A DNA stretch of 64,000 nt from Silvanigrella paludirubra (GTDB lineage Bacteria > Bdellovibrionota_B > Oligoflexia > Silvanigrellales > Silvanigrellaceae), in the NCBI RefSeq assembly GCF_009208775.1, contig NZ_WFLM01000002.1:1-64000 (forward strand), in the 5' to 3' direction. Shown here one piece after another: positions 26,381-34,965 of the stretch; the stretch's first letter is position 1; each line of letters starts with the position of its first letter. The translations under genes and the position numbers were made by a program. A model generated the notes under the pieces. The model was not told the DNA's origin. It saw only the letters and a list, made by a program, of their open reading frames with translations, and ran no database searches.

Positions 26381-28486
26381 ATGTCAAGCGCCCCTTATTT
26401 AAATACCCATAATATTTCAACTAGTTACGGTTCAACCAAATTATTTGAAAACCTTTCCTTTACGATTCATCCTGGGGAAAGATGGGGTATTGTTGGGCCA
26501 AATGGTGCAGGAAAGTCTACCTTATTTCGATTGATTGAAGGAACTCAAAATACGGATTCTGGTTCTATCTCAATTCGCAATGGACTTCGTATCGCTATAT
26601 TAACTCAAAAGTATCAATTTGATGCTGAAAAAACAGTGGAAGAAATTTTAAGAGAATCTCTACCAAGTGAATATGATACCGATTTACAAATAAAACTCCT
26701 TGAAGATGAAATTCATGATCATTCGCATCTTGCAGAGAAAAACCCGAATATTGCTTTAGATGAAAAATGGAATGAAAAACTCTCTATTTTACAAGATAAA
26801 TTAATTCATATTTCTGGAGCTGGCACAGAAAACATCATTCAAAGTGCAATTAAAGCTGGAAAATTATCTGAAATTTCTCAAAATAAATTTGTTAACTTAT
26901 CTGGTGGACAGCAAAAAAGAGTCCAAATTATTACCGCTCTTTTAAAAAATCCTCAATTGATATTATTAGATGAGCCTACAAATCATTTAGATGTTCAGAC
27001 TGTAGATTGGCTAGAAGAATTATTATTAGAAGTGGTTGAACAGGGAGCTAGTTTATTTGGATTTAAAAATAAAAATGAAACTAGTGAACCAATTGCTTTT
27101 GCCATAATATCACACGATCGTGCTTTACTTGATACTTTAGTAAATAAAATATTAGAAATTGAAGCAGGAGAAGCAAAACAATATGAAGGAAACTACGAAG
27201 CCTATAGCCAAGCAAAATTAGAAGCCAATTTAGTAGAAGAAAAAACAAGATCCAAAATGGCAAATTTAATGAGAAGAGAACTTGCGTGGTTAAGAACAGG
27301 GGCAAAAGCAAGAACAACTAAACAAAAATCCAGAATTGACAGAGCCCTCGCCCTAGATAAAAACTTAAGTGCAAAAGAGCAAAAAGCCTCACTTATTAAA
27401 AATGCTGAAATCAGTTTTAATGCACAAATGACTGATGAACAAAGAAATAACGAAGATACCATTATGCCTGTGTTGCGAAATTTAGGTGAACAAGAACTTA
27501 TTCACTTAGCAAAAGTAACAATCAAACACCCAGCAGCACAAGATAAAGAATCTCATTATATTTTTGAAAATTTAAATTTAATTGTGAAACCTAAAATGAG
27601 AATTGCATTATTAGGACCTAACGGTTGTGGAAAATCAACATTAATGAAAATGATTGCCAACTCAGAACAACCCTTTAAAGGTGAAATTAAATATCATGAT
27701 TTAGTTCAAATTTCTCATTTTGATCAACAAAGACAAAAATTAGATTATAATGCTACCGTTAGAACAAGCATTGCTCCTGAAGGGGAATATGTTCATTTTG
27801 GAGGTAAATATATTCATATTATGAGCTATCTAGATCGCTTTCTATTTTATAAATTTGATGCAAATAGAAAAGTTTCGGAACTTTCCGGAGGAGAACAAGC
27901 TCGTTTATTAATTGCAAAACTCATGCTAGAGCAAGGCAACTTACTTATATTAGATGAACCTACGAATGATTTAGATATTCCTACATTGCAGGTATTAGAA
28001 AGAAATTTATCTGATTTTCAGGGTGGAGTGCTATTTACAAGCCATGATCGCTATTTTGTTCAAAGAGTTGCTACAGGACTATTAACATATATTGGCGAGA
28101 AACAAACAAATAACGCTAGAGTTGGACAATGGCTTATGCTACCCGATCTCGATCAAGCATTAAACGAGATGGAAAAATTTAAAGAAAATGAAATTCCTAA
28201 AAAGGAACAAATTAAAAATTCGAATGAAATAGAAAACGAATCAAATAAAGCAACAAAAAAAGTAAAATTAAGCTTTAAAGAACAAAAAGAACTTGAAAAT
28301 TTAGAAACAAAAATTTCAAAACTAGAAGAAATTATTCCAAATTTAACGGCAAAATTAGATGAATTATATGCTTCTGGAAAAAATTTATCAAATACCAACG
28401 AATTAACTAAAGAAATTGCCGAAAAGCAAAAAGAATTAGATTTGAGCTATGAAAAATGGGAAGAATTATCTTCAAAAAATTCCTAA
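26381..28486 (+). CDS. uup: ABC-F family ATPase, Uup-like
   Basis: 701 residues from the ATG at 26381, which has GGAG six bases before it; an in-frame TTG at 26369 lies too close to the same site. Two ABC domains: Walker A GPNGAGKST and GPNGCGKST, signatures LSGGQQKR and LSGGEQAR, Walker B LILLDEPTNHLD and LLILDEPTNDLD, joined by a basic linker (LRTGAKARTTKQKSR). The C-terminal 90 residues predict a coiled coil, as in Uup. No membrane domain. ABC-F proteins act on ribosomes or, for Uup, also on branched DNA. The end overlaps the convergent TatD gene by 15 bases. Confidence 0.88.
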   Translation: MSSAPYLNTHNISTSYGSTKLFENLSFTIHPGERWGIVGPNGAGKSTLFRLIEGTQNTDSGSISIRNGLRIAILTQKYQFDAEKTVEEILRESLPSEYDTDLQIKLLEDEIHDHSHLAEKNPNIALDEKWNEKLSILQDKLIHISGAGTENIIQSAIKAGKLSEISQNKFVNLSGGQQKRVQIITALLKNPQLILLDEPTNHLDVQTVDWLEELLLEVVEQGASLFGFKNKNETSEPIAFAIISHDRALLDTLVNKILEIEAGEAKQYEGNYEAYSQAKLEANLVEEKTRSKMANLMRRELAWLRTGAKARTTKQKSRIDRALALDKNLSAKEQKASLIKNAEISFNAQMTDEQRNNEDTIMPVLRNLGEQELIHLAKVTIKHPAAQDKESHYIFENLNLIVKPKMRIALLGPNGCGKSTLMKMIANSEQPFKGEIKYHDLVQISHFDQQRQKLDYNATVRTSIAPEGEYVHFGGKYIHIMSYLDRFLFYKFDANRKVSELSGGEQARLLIAKLMLEQGNLLILDEPTNDLDIPTLQVLERNLSDFQGGVLFTSHDRYFVQRVATGLLTYIGEKQTNNARVGQWLMLPDLDQALNEMEKFKENEIPKKEQIKNSNEIENESNKATKKVKLSFKEQKELENLETKISKLEEIIPNLTAKLDELYASGKNLSNTNELTKEIAEKQKELDLSYEKWEELSSKNS

Positions 28487-29431
28487 AAATCTAAATGCAT
28501 TTTCATTAGATGATTTTATTAACTCTATATCCGTTTTATTTAAATGAGCAGCTAATATTTTACTGATTTCTATTAAGTTTGCAGGTTCATTTTCTGTTAA
28601 TTTACCTACCCCAGGAATTTCAGGCGGCAAATCAGGAGAATCTGTTTCCAACATTCTGAATAAAGGATCACACTTTAAAAAAGCATCTCTATTTTTAGTT
28701 GCTTTTTGCCAAGTGGGAACAGCACCAAAGGAACAATAAATGGAGAGTTTTGATAATATTTTTAACTCTTCTGCGGGACCACTATAACAATGGATCATCA
28801 TATTATTTACACCTTGGTTTTTTGCCCATTTAATTTTTTGAATACACAAATTCCAAGGTGCTCTCAAATGCAAGATTACTGGTAATTTATAATTTATAGC
28901 CGCTTGAATACAATTTTCAAAAGCAATATTTTGAATTTCTATTAAATTCTGTTTCGTTAATGAATTACAGTTTTTATGTTTTAAAATATCATTTGATAAA
29001 TCAAATCCTGTTTCGCCTATGGCCCATATTTTATTTTTATTATTTAATAATATTTGATTAAATTCAGATAAATCATTGGATATTTTTTCATTATTTAGTT
29101 TCCCATTTTCTAATATCCACTTTTCATGAACATACATAGGATGAAGTCCATGACTCAAAAAACAAGAAAACTTATTTAAATCAAAAGAATTTTTTATATC
29201 CATTTCTTTGGATAAAAAACATAAAATAGAATTTAAATTAGGGTCCATTGAAAAAGAAAGATTTTCTAAGGTATCTTCATTCCAAACACCAGCAACTATT
29301 CCTGTTACTACATTTTTTTTAATTGCTTTTTCTAAAGTAAGTTTTAAAGAATTTAAGTAATTTAAATGAAAGTGTGAATCTAGAACTAAAATATTAGGAT
29401 TTAAACAGAAGAAACCTTCCCACGAAGAAAT
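28472..29431 (-). CDS. TatD-family metal-dependent hydrolase, non-standard start
   Basis: The TatD fold is clear: LVLDSHFHLNYLNS (HxH), AIGETGFD (Glu), VILHLRAP (His), MIHCYSG (His) and METDSPDLPPE (Asp). These ligands match Mg/Zn-dependent 3'-5' DNases of the TatD family. The HxH motif is coded upstream of the first ATG (29248), and between the last in-frame stop and that motif there is no ATG, GTG or TTG. The best candidate is ATT at 29431, seven bases after a perfect AGGAGG (29439-29444), giving 319 residues and a 31-base overlap with the Irr-like gene. Alternatives are a sequence error or a short leader with frameshift. Confidence 0.8.
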   Translation of the reverse strand: MSSWEGFFCLNPNILVLDSHFHLNYLNSLKLTLEKAIKKNVVTGIVAGVWNEDTLENLSFSMDPNLNSILCFLSKEMDIKNSFDLNKFSCFLSHGLHPMYVHEKWILENGKLNNEKISNDLSEFNQILLNNKNKIWAIGETGFDLSNDILKHKNCNSLTKQNLIEIQNIAFENCIQAAINYKLPVILHLRAPWNLCIQKIKWAKNQGVNNMMIHCYSGPAEELKILSKLSIYCSFGAVPTWQKATKNRDAFLKCDPLFRMLETDSPDLPPEIPGVGKLTENEPANLIEISKILAAHLNKTDIELIKSSNENAFRFLGIF

Positions 29432-29841
29432 ACATCTACCTCCTCGATATAAATATCTTTAGGTAAGTTTAGAATAACTTTACACTCTTCGTTTGAAATA
29501 TCAAAGAGTTTTCCAGAAGCACTATCAAGAAAATGGTAGTGATCACCTACATTCGTATCATAAACAACTTTGCCTGTATGTGGCAATTTAAGTTCTTTTA
29601 ACATGCCTGCCTGAACAAGAACATCAAGAGTATTATACACAGTTGCTCTACTTAATTTTGGAAAGTTAGCATCGGTCCAGTTTTTAATATCTTCTGCTGT
29701 TGGATGGTCAGCTTCACAAAGAACAAATTTACAAATTGCAATTCTTTGTGCTGTCGCAGCTACTCCTGATTTTTTAAGTCTTTCTTCAATTTCAGGAACA
29801 GTTAAGCAATGTGCTTTTTCTTTGTTTATCTTTAAAATCAT
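29401..29841 (-). CDS. Fur-superfamily regulator, Irr-like
   Basis: 146 residues from the ATG at 29841, seven bases after GAGGG; upstream in-frame ATGs lack a site. N-terminal winged helix (TAQRIAICKFVL, SRATVYNTLDVLVQAG) and dimer/metal domain with YDTNVGDHYHFLDSASGKLFDIS. The CxxC zinc pairs of typical Fur are missing, and the HxHF-x(5)-GKLFDI pattern is that of Irr-type regulators, which sense heme/iron status in alphaproteobacteria. A near-perfect iron control element lies upstream, so autoregulation is likely. The 3' end overlaps the TatD gene. Confidence 0.82.
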   Translation of the reverse strand: MILKINKEKAHCLTVPEIEERLKKSGVAATAQRIAICKFVLCEADHPTAEDIKNWTDANFPKLSRATVYNTLDVLVQAGMLKELKLPHTGKVVYDTNVGDHYHFLDSASGKLFDISNEECKVILNLPKDIYIEEVDVFLRGKVSSV

Positions 29842-29895
29842 ATAAATACCCTCGAACATTATGGTATAGAGATATAAATCAAATAGCAAGAATTT

Positions 29896-29912
29896 TTTAG
29901 ACTAATTCTAAA
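29896..29912. promoter_or_regulatory. Iron control element (Irr box)-like palindrome
   Basis: TTTAGACTAATTCTAAA differs at one base from the Irr-box consensus as I remember it, TTTAGAANNNTTCTAAA. Perfect outer arms TTTAGA/TCTAAA. It is 55 bases upstream of the Irr-like gene's start, where an operator would act on its own promoter. Confidence 0.6.
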
Positions 29913-29991
29913 GTAATATTAATTATTAGATATTTTTATACTATTACAAAATAACACTGATTATTATCATAAATGTAATAAAAATAAGCGT

Positions 29992-30642
29992 TTACAATAG
30001 GTTCTTTTTTCTTGTAAATTTAAGATTTTTATTTCGTAATGAGACATCACATGGCCTTGGTAAATGCCAGTTCTTCCAAACAGAGATCATACGAGAAATA
30101 AAAATAAATAAAATAACAATAAGATCAAGCGCTAGTGTAGGTAGATAATCTTTTAACAGGAAATATAATATTCCTCCAATTACAGCAAAAGCTCCGTAAA
30201 TTTCTTTTTGAAAGAGATATGGAACTCGATTCACAATGACATCACGAATAACTCCACCGAAACAAGCTGTTATTACACCCATCATGATACATTGATAATT
30301 TAACAATCCAGATTCCAAGGCAACTTTTATTCCTGCAACAGTAAAAAATGCCAAGCCTAAAGCATCGAATACAATTACAACTTTATCAAAGTAACGATTT
30401 TGTTTCTTAACTGCAAATACTAAAAATGTAGCGAACAATGCAATAACCCAATAAGCTGGGGTATTAAAAACAGTAGGTGGTGTTTTTCCTAAAATAAGAT
30501 CTCTTAAAAACCCCCCACCAAACCCTGCTATAACAGTCATAACAAATATTCCAAAAAGATCCATTTTTCTTGCAGCTGCTATTGAAGCACCACTAATGCA
30601 AAAAGCAAAAGACCCTGAAAAATCTATAACATTAAATATCAT
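29992..30642 (-). CDS. TRIC-type cation channel family (UPF0126) membrane protein
   Basis: 216 residues, about seven membrane helices arranged as two repeats, each with the glycine/Arg-Asp signature: GFGGGFLRDLILGKTPP and CFGGVIRDVIVNRVP. This is the bacterial TRIC/YicG family; such trimers conduct monovalent cations or small metabolites, and their native substrate in bacteria is mostly unknown. A short basic tail follows the last helix. AAAGG site before the ATG. It starts 29 bases after the ClC gene stop, so the two channels are probably one operon. Confidence 0.87.
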   Translation of the reverse strand: MIFNVIDFSGSFAFCISGASIAAARKMDLFGIFVMTVIAGFGGGFLRDLILGKTPPTVFNTPAYWVIALFATFLVFAVKKQNRYFDKVVIVFDALGLAFFTVAGIKVALESGLLNYQCIMMGVITACFGGVIRDVIVNRVPYLFQKEIYGAFAVIGGILYFLLKDYLPTLALDLIVILFIFISRMISVWKNWHLPRPCDVSLRNKNLKFTRKKNLL

Positions 30643-30671
30643 AAAAGAAACCTTTGAAAATTAAATAATTG

Positions 30672-32072
30672 TTATTTCTTGTTATCCGTTTTTTGATGAT
30701 CATTAACTGTTACATTAATTTGTTCATTTGGAATAATAATTCCTTTTTTAACTAAACTATATGTAAGTATAGAATGTTGCATCAAAAATAATGAGATTAA
30801 ATAAGCTGCTACACACCCAGTTAATACAGGTATTGCCGCCCAAAACTGATGGGTTGCTTCAAGAGTAATAAAAACGGAAGCTAAAAAAGCTCTTGTTACT
30901 CCTGCAAACAAAGAAGCCATGCCCACCATTGCAGCAATTTTTGGGTCTAATTGTATAAAAGGAAATAGATAAGAAATCAATCCAGATAAAGTAACACCCA
31001 AACATCCTCCTATCATAAATAGAGGCGCTAAAGTTCCCGCTGTTGTTCTACTACTAACGCCAATTAACCAAGCTAAAAATTTTAAAATAAATAAAGAAGC
31101 TGCAAAATGCCCAATTACATTTCCGTTTAAAATAGAAGATATAGTTTCGTAGCCTGCTCCTAATACTTTTGGTTCTATAACTCCAATTGCCCCTACCCCG
31201 ATTCCACCTAAAGCAGGCCACCACATCCAATGAATTGGTAATTTTTCAAATATAGACTCACAATAATGAACTGAATGCGTCATTCCTACAGAAATAACTC
31301 CTATAAAAATCCCAATAACAAAGTAACATATAATATCCATTGAAGCCGTAGGTAAGGAAACAAGGCTCATAGTAAATGCAAGATTATCTCCTACGAATTT
31401 CATTCGAATAAATTCTGCAGCAATCACAGATAAAGCAGCGGGAACTAAAGAACGGGGTTTAAATTCAAATAGCATAAGTTCAATTGCTAAAAAAATTCCA
31501 CCAAAAGGGCTTCCAAAAGCAGCTGAAACAGCACCAGCAACTCCAGATGCTAGAAGAATTTTTCTTTCTTCAGAAGACATTTTAATCAATTGTCCAAAAG
31601 CGGAACCTAAAGTCGCACCTGTTGCGATAATAGGTCCTTCTTCACCAAAAGGACCTCCTGTTCCAACAGAAATCGCGGCCGAAGCTGGTTTCAAAAAAAG
31701 CATTCTTTTTTGAATTAAACTTTCATTTATTAATATTTTCTCCATTGTTTCAGGAATACCATGACCATAAACAGATGGATTAATAAAACGTGCGATCAAT
31801 CCAACAATTAAGCCGCCTATAATTGGAATAAAAAAAGCATAATATCCAAGATGATTATTTTCAGGTAAGGCTAATTCAAACGAAAATTTTCCAAAATAAA
31901 AAAAGTTTGTAACAAAATTTATAATTAATTTTAAAGCTTGTGCCAGATAGCCTACTGAAATTCCAATAATTATACTTAACAAACAAATTAAAATATCACG
32001 TTTATTAAAAATGGATTTTTTAGAATGGAAAGTATTTTCTTTTAAAAACTGCATTTTCTCAAAATAATTCAT
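30672..32072 (-). CDS. ClC-family chloride channel/transporter
   Basis: 466 residues with the ClC helices. Selectivity segments: GHGIPETMEKI, GGPFGEEGPIIATGA (the GREGP gate motif with the gating Glu kept, Arg replaced by Glu) and AGTLAPLFMIGG (GIFIP equivalent). GSPFGGIFLAIE is the usual helix G region. No C-terminal CBS domains are present, so it is the short bacterial form. Whether it is a Cl-/H+ exchanger or channel cannot be settled without aligning the internal proton Glu. AAGG precedes the ATG; the TRIC gene follows. Confidence 0.87.
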   Translation of the reverse strand: MNYFEKMQFLKENTFHSKKSIFNKRDILICLLSIIIGISVGYLAQALKLIINFVTNFFYFGKFSFELALPENNHLGYYAFFIPIIGGLIVGLIARFINPSVYGHGIPETMEKILINESLIQKRMLFLKPASAAISVGTGGPFGEEGPIIATGATLGSAFGQLIKMSSEERKILLASGVAGAVSAAFGSPFGGIFLAIELMLFEFKPRSLVPAALSVIAAEFIRMKFVGDNLAFTMSLVSLPTASMDIICYFVIGIFIGVISVGMTHSVHYCESIFEKLPIHWMWWPALGGIGVGAIGVIEPKVLGAGYETISSILNGNVIGHFAASLFILKFLAWLIGVSSRTTAGTLAPLFMIGGCLGVTLSGLISYLFPFIQLDPKIAAMVGMASLFAGVTRAFLASVFITLEATHQFWAAIPVLTGCVAAYLISLFLMQHSILTYSLVKKGIIIPNEQINVTVNDHQKTDNKK

Positions 32073-32224
32073 TTTATAACCTTGAACTTAGGTAAAAGAT
32101 AATGCATATCAAAATGCCCTAGTACTCTTAATAAATAAAAAAAGCAAATTAAGTTGATTGCAAAATAGAGTCACTGGGTCTAGATTCAAAATCTTGTTAA
32201 ATTTTGAATTTTTGGAATTTATTT

Positions 32225-33508
32225 ATGCCTAAAAATAACTTTATGAATAATTTCATGCTCCCTCCTAATTTAATGAATACAAGTAAAGATAATGTTCCAA
32301 ACATTACCTTTGGTGGTGTTTCATTACCTGAAAAAACAATTTATATAGACTTTGCATCAAGCACACCTTTAGACATTCGTGTTTTTCAAGAAATGTCTCC
32401 ATGGATGCTTGGCTATTTTGCCAATGCTGCCAATCGAACCCACCCAATGGGGGAATTAACCGAATATGCAATTGGTGTAGCAAGAACGAATATCGCTTCC
32501 TTATTTAATGTAACATTTGATGAGATTATTTTCACATCAAGTGCAACGGAAAGCAACAACTTATTATTAAGAGGCCTAGTCGAAAATCCTCACAGAAAAA
32601 GAAATAAAATTGTATATTGCGCGACTGAACATTCCAGCATAGTAGCTACTGCTATTTCTTTATTTGAAAGTTATTCAAAAACTCTAGGAATCCAAATAGA
32701 AGAACTCCCCGTTGATCAAAATGGCCAAATAATAATGAAAGAAGCAGAGCGTATTATTAATAATGATACCATTTGCGTTTGTGTCATGGATGTAAATAAC
32801 GAAACAGGAATTTTTCAAACAAAAATGCATGAAATTAGAAATTTATGCACAAAAGCAGAAACAATTCTTCATGTTGATGCATCTCAAGGTTTTGCAAGAA
32901 CTTCTACAATTGCAAATAATATTGATTTTGATACCGCAACAATATCTTCATCCAAAATTTATGGCCCTAAAGGGGCTGCTGCTTTAATTATTAAAAAAAG
33001 AAGGCCCAAAATAAGAATTGAAGCTCAACTTACAGGTGGAGGACACGAGTTTAATCTTCGATCAAGTACTCCAAATACAGCAGCAATTGTTGGTTTTGCC
33101 TTAGCTTGCACTTTACAAATTCAAGAATCTCAACAAAGAATAAAACATTATAAAAAAATGGAACAAGTTTTTTGTAATGAAATTCAAAAACATATCAAAA
33201 CTTATTTTTATGGAAATGAATCGAACAAAGTACCTGGCATTGTTACTTTATATTTTTCTGGCGTTAACGCCATGAAACTTCTTGAAGAAAGCAAAACAAT
33301 TTGCGCCAGTGTCGGCAGCGCTTGCAAAACACTTCAAGCAACAGCAAGCCATGTTCTAGTTGCTATGGGTGTCGATCTCGAACATACTTTATCTAGTTTC
33401 AGAGTCAGTTTTGGCCTTACAAACTCAGAAGATGAAGTTCGCGAAGCCGCGCGACATCTTGCAACAACAGCCATAAAACTTAGAGACAGTTCAGCAACAC
33501 TTTTATAG
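32225..33508 (+). CDS. Cysteine desulfurase-like PLP enzyme (NifS/IscS family)
   Basis: 427 residues from ATG 32225; a TTG 21 bases earlier is less likely. Class V aminotransferase fold: YIDFASSTPLD, SSATESNNLLLRG, ATEHSSIVATA, LHVDASQGFARTS, ISSSKIYGPKGAAAL (PLP lysine), GGGHEFNLRSSTPN, and the active Cys loop in ASVGSACKT. The residue before the lysine, nearly always His (HK) in IscS/NifS, is Ser here, and the tail after the Cys loop is short. Sulfur transfer for Fe-S, tRNA or cofactor use is the likely role, but no IscU/SufE partner is adjacent. The next gene begins 10 bases later. Confidence 0.82.
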   Translation: MPKNNFMNNFMLPPNLMNTSKDNVPNITFGGVSLPEKTIYIDFASSTPLDIRVFQEMSPWMLGYFANAANRTHPMGELTEYAIGVARTNIASLFNVTFDEIIFTSSATESNNLLLRGLVENPHRKRNKIVYCATEHSSIVATAISLFESYSKTLGIQIEELPVDQNGQIIMKEAERIINNDTICVCVMDVNNETGIFQTKMHEIRNLCTKAETILHVDASQGFARTSTIANNIDFDTATISSSKIYGPKGAAALIIKKRRPKIRIEAQLTGGGHEFNLRSSTPNTAAIVGFALACTLQIQESQQRIKHYKKMEQVFCNEIQKHIKTYFYGNESNKVPGIVTLYFSGVNAMKLLEESKTICASVGSACKTLQATASHVLVAMGVDLEHTLSSFRVSFGLTNSEDEVREAARHLATTAIKLRDSSATLL

Positions 33509-33518
33509 GATTTTAAAA

Positions 33519-34850
33519 ATGGACTTGAATGTGCTTATCGTTGGTGGGGGAATCCATGGAGTGGGTTTATTACATGATCTTGCTTCGCGAAAAGTTCCTG
33601 GTGTTCATTTGGTTGAAAAAAATAAAATTGCTTCTGGCACTTCAAGCCGAAGTACAAAATTAGTTCATGGTGGTCTTCGTTATCTTGAACATTTAAATCA
33701 ATGGGGACTTGTCCATGAGGCTCTTCATGAAAGAGCTCTTTTATTAAAATTATTAAAAGGAATTGTTAAACCACTTCCTTTTGTACTTCCAAATTTTAAA
33801 GGCGATAAACGTCCTCCTTGGATGGTTCGTCTTGGTCTATTTTTTTACGATCTTCTCGCAGGTGACGGTGGACTTCCCTCGGCAAGTCGCATAAGCAAAG
33901 AAGATATTGCAAAGTTTGCTCCCTATTTAAATCAAAATAAAATAGAAAATGAAATGTTAAGTGCATTTTTATATTATGACGCTCAAATGCTGGACGATGT
34001 TATTGCAAATATTGCAGTAGAAGCAGCAGTTAAACTTGGGGCTACCTATAACGAAAACGCTAAAGTAACTGAAGTAACTCAAATTCAAAATGGATTTAAA
34101 GTAACTATAGAAAAAAATAATATAAAAGAAACTTTAACAACTAAATATATTGTAAATGCTGCTGGTGCCTGGTGTAATGAAAATTTACTTCATTGGGGAA
34201 TACCGCCTAAAATTAGCTGTTTATTAAATTTAGGGACTCATATTGTTTTTAATCCCGAAACCGTGCCCAATGGAGATGCCACAAACTCCGCTGCAACATT
34301 AATTCAAGAATTAGATGGAAGAATTGTTTTTTTTATTCCTTGGTACGGAAAATGGTTATATGGAACGACTGAGTCCATTTTATCAAATGAACCATCCCAT
34401 ATTCGCTATCCTGAAAGTGATAAAGAATATTTAATGGCTACGGCATCTGAAACGTTAAATTTAGTAAATGCAGAAAAAAATATTTCTGAAATATTTTGTG
34501 GCGTCCGTTGTATGCCGTTAAATCAAAAAATAAAAGTAACAAAAATAGAAGATAGCTGGGTGTCTGATCCGTATCACTCTCCGTTTTATTTAAAAAAGTT
34601 AGACAAAAGTATTTCTGGTCTTTCAAGAGAAACTGTTATCGATGAAACTATACCAGGTTTAATTTCAATTTATGGTGGTAAATACACAACTTACCGAGCA
34701 ATTGGTGAAAAAATGGGTGCGTTACTTTCTCGAAAAATGAAAATTGGGGCATCGTCAGGAACTCATCTTTCTGAAAATTGGTTTTTAGAAGAACTTCGTC
34801 AAGAAAAGCCACATATTTTTCAAAGTTCAATTGATCTTAGGCAAAATTAA
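33519..34850 (+). CDS. glpD: FAD-dependent glycerol-3-phosphate dehydrogenase-like
   Basis: 443 residues. N-terminal FAD loop VLIVGGGIHGVGLLHDLASR, then the GlpD signature SGTSSRSTKLVHGGLRYLE, YYDAQMLDDVIANIA, NAAGAWC, LGTHIVF, IPWYGKWLYGTTE and ISIYGGKYTTYRAIGE. This fits oxidation of glycerol-3-phosphate to dihydroxyacetone phosphate with electrons to quinone at the inner membrane. It ends soon after the GGKYTTYR motif, so the helical C-terminal domain of GlpD (total about 500 residues) is largely missing, as in some smaller family members. AGGA site; in operon spacing with the PLP enzyme upstream. Confidence 0.82.
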   Translation: MDLNVLIVGGGIHGVGLLHDLASRKVPGVHLVEKNKIASGTSSRSTKLVHGGLRYLEHLNQWGLVHEALHERALLLKLLKGIVKPLPFVLPNFKGDKRPPWMVRLGLFFYDLLAGDGGLPSASRISKEDIAKFAPYLNQNKIENEMLSAFLYYDAQMLDDVIANIAVEAAVKLGATYNENAKVTEVTQIQNGFKVTIEKNNIKETLTTKYIVNAAGAWCNENLLHWGIPPKISCLLNLGTHIVFNPETVPNGDATNSAATLIQELDGRIVFFIPWYGKWLYGTTESILSNEPSHIRYPESDKEYLMATASETLNLVNAEKNISEIFCGVRCMPLNQKIKVTKIEDSWVSDPYHSPFYLKKLDKSISGLSRETVIDETIPGLISIYGGKYTTYRAIGEKMGALLSRKMKIGASSGTHLSENWFLEELRQEKPHIFQSSIDLRQN

Positions 34851-34917
34851 CCTAGGATCAAAACCTTACCAATAACATAAATAATTCCCACTAGACTTCC
34901 CTTCGCATCTCGTTTTT

Positions 34918-34926
34918 TGCTATAAT
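34918..34926 (+). promoter_or_regulatory. Extended -10 promoter for the symporter gene
   Basis: TGC followed by TATAAT, an extended -10 element with no good -35 box, 40 bases upstream of the symporter ATG and after the GlpD-like gene stop. The spacing allows a leader of about 30 bases with GGGGT as ribosome site. Confidence 0.45.
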
Positions 34927-34965
34927 AAAATTGTATCATTTTTTTATTTCAAATTTGGGGTAACA

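Noticed and set aside
29401..29445. Programmed +1 frameshift from the short ATG peptide at 29435 into the TatD gene
   Set aside because: A +1 shift at the TCC-TAA end would restore the frame, but no slippery codon or internal Shine-Dalgarno sequence at the right distance is present; an AUU start or sequence error is simpler.
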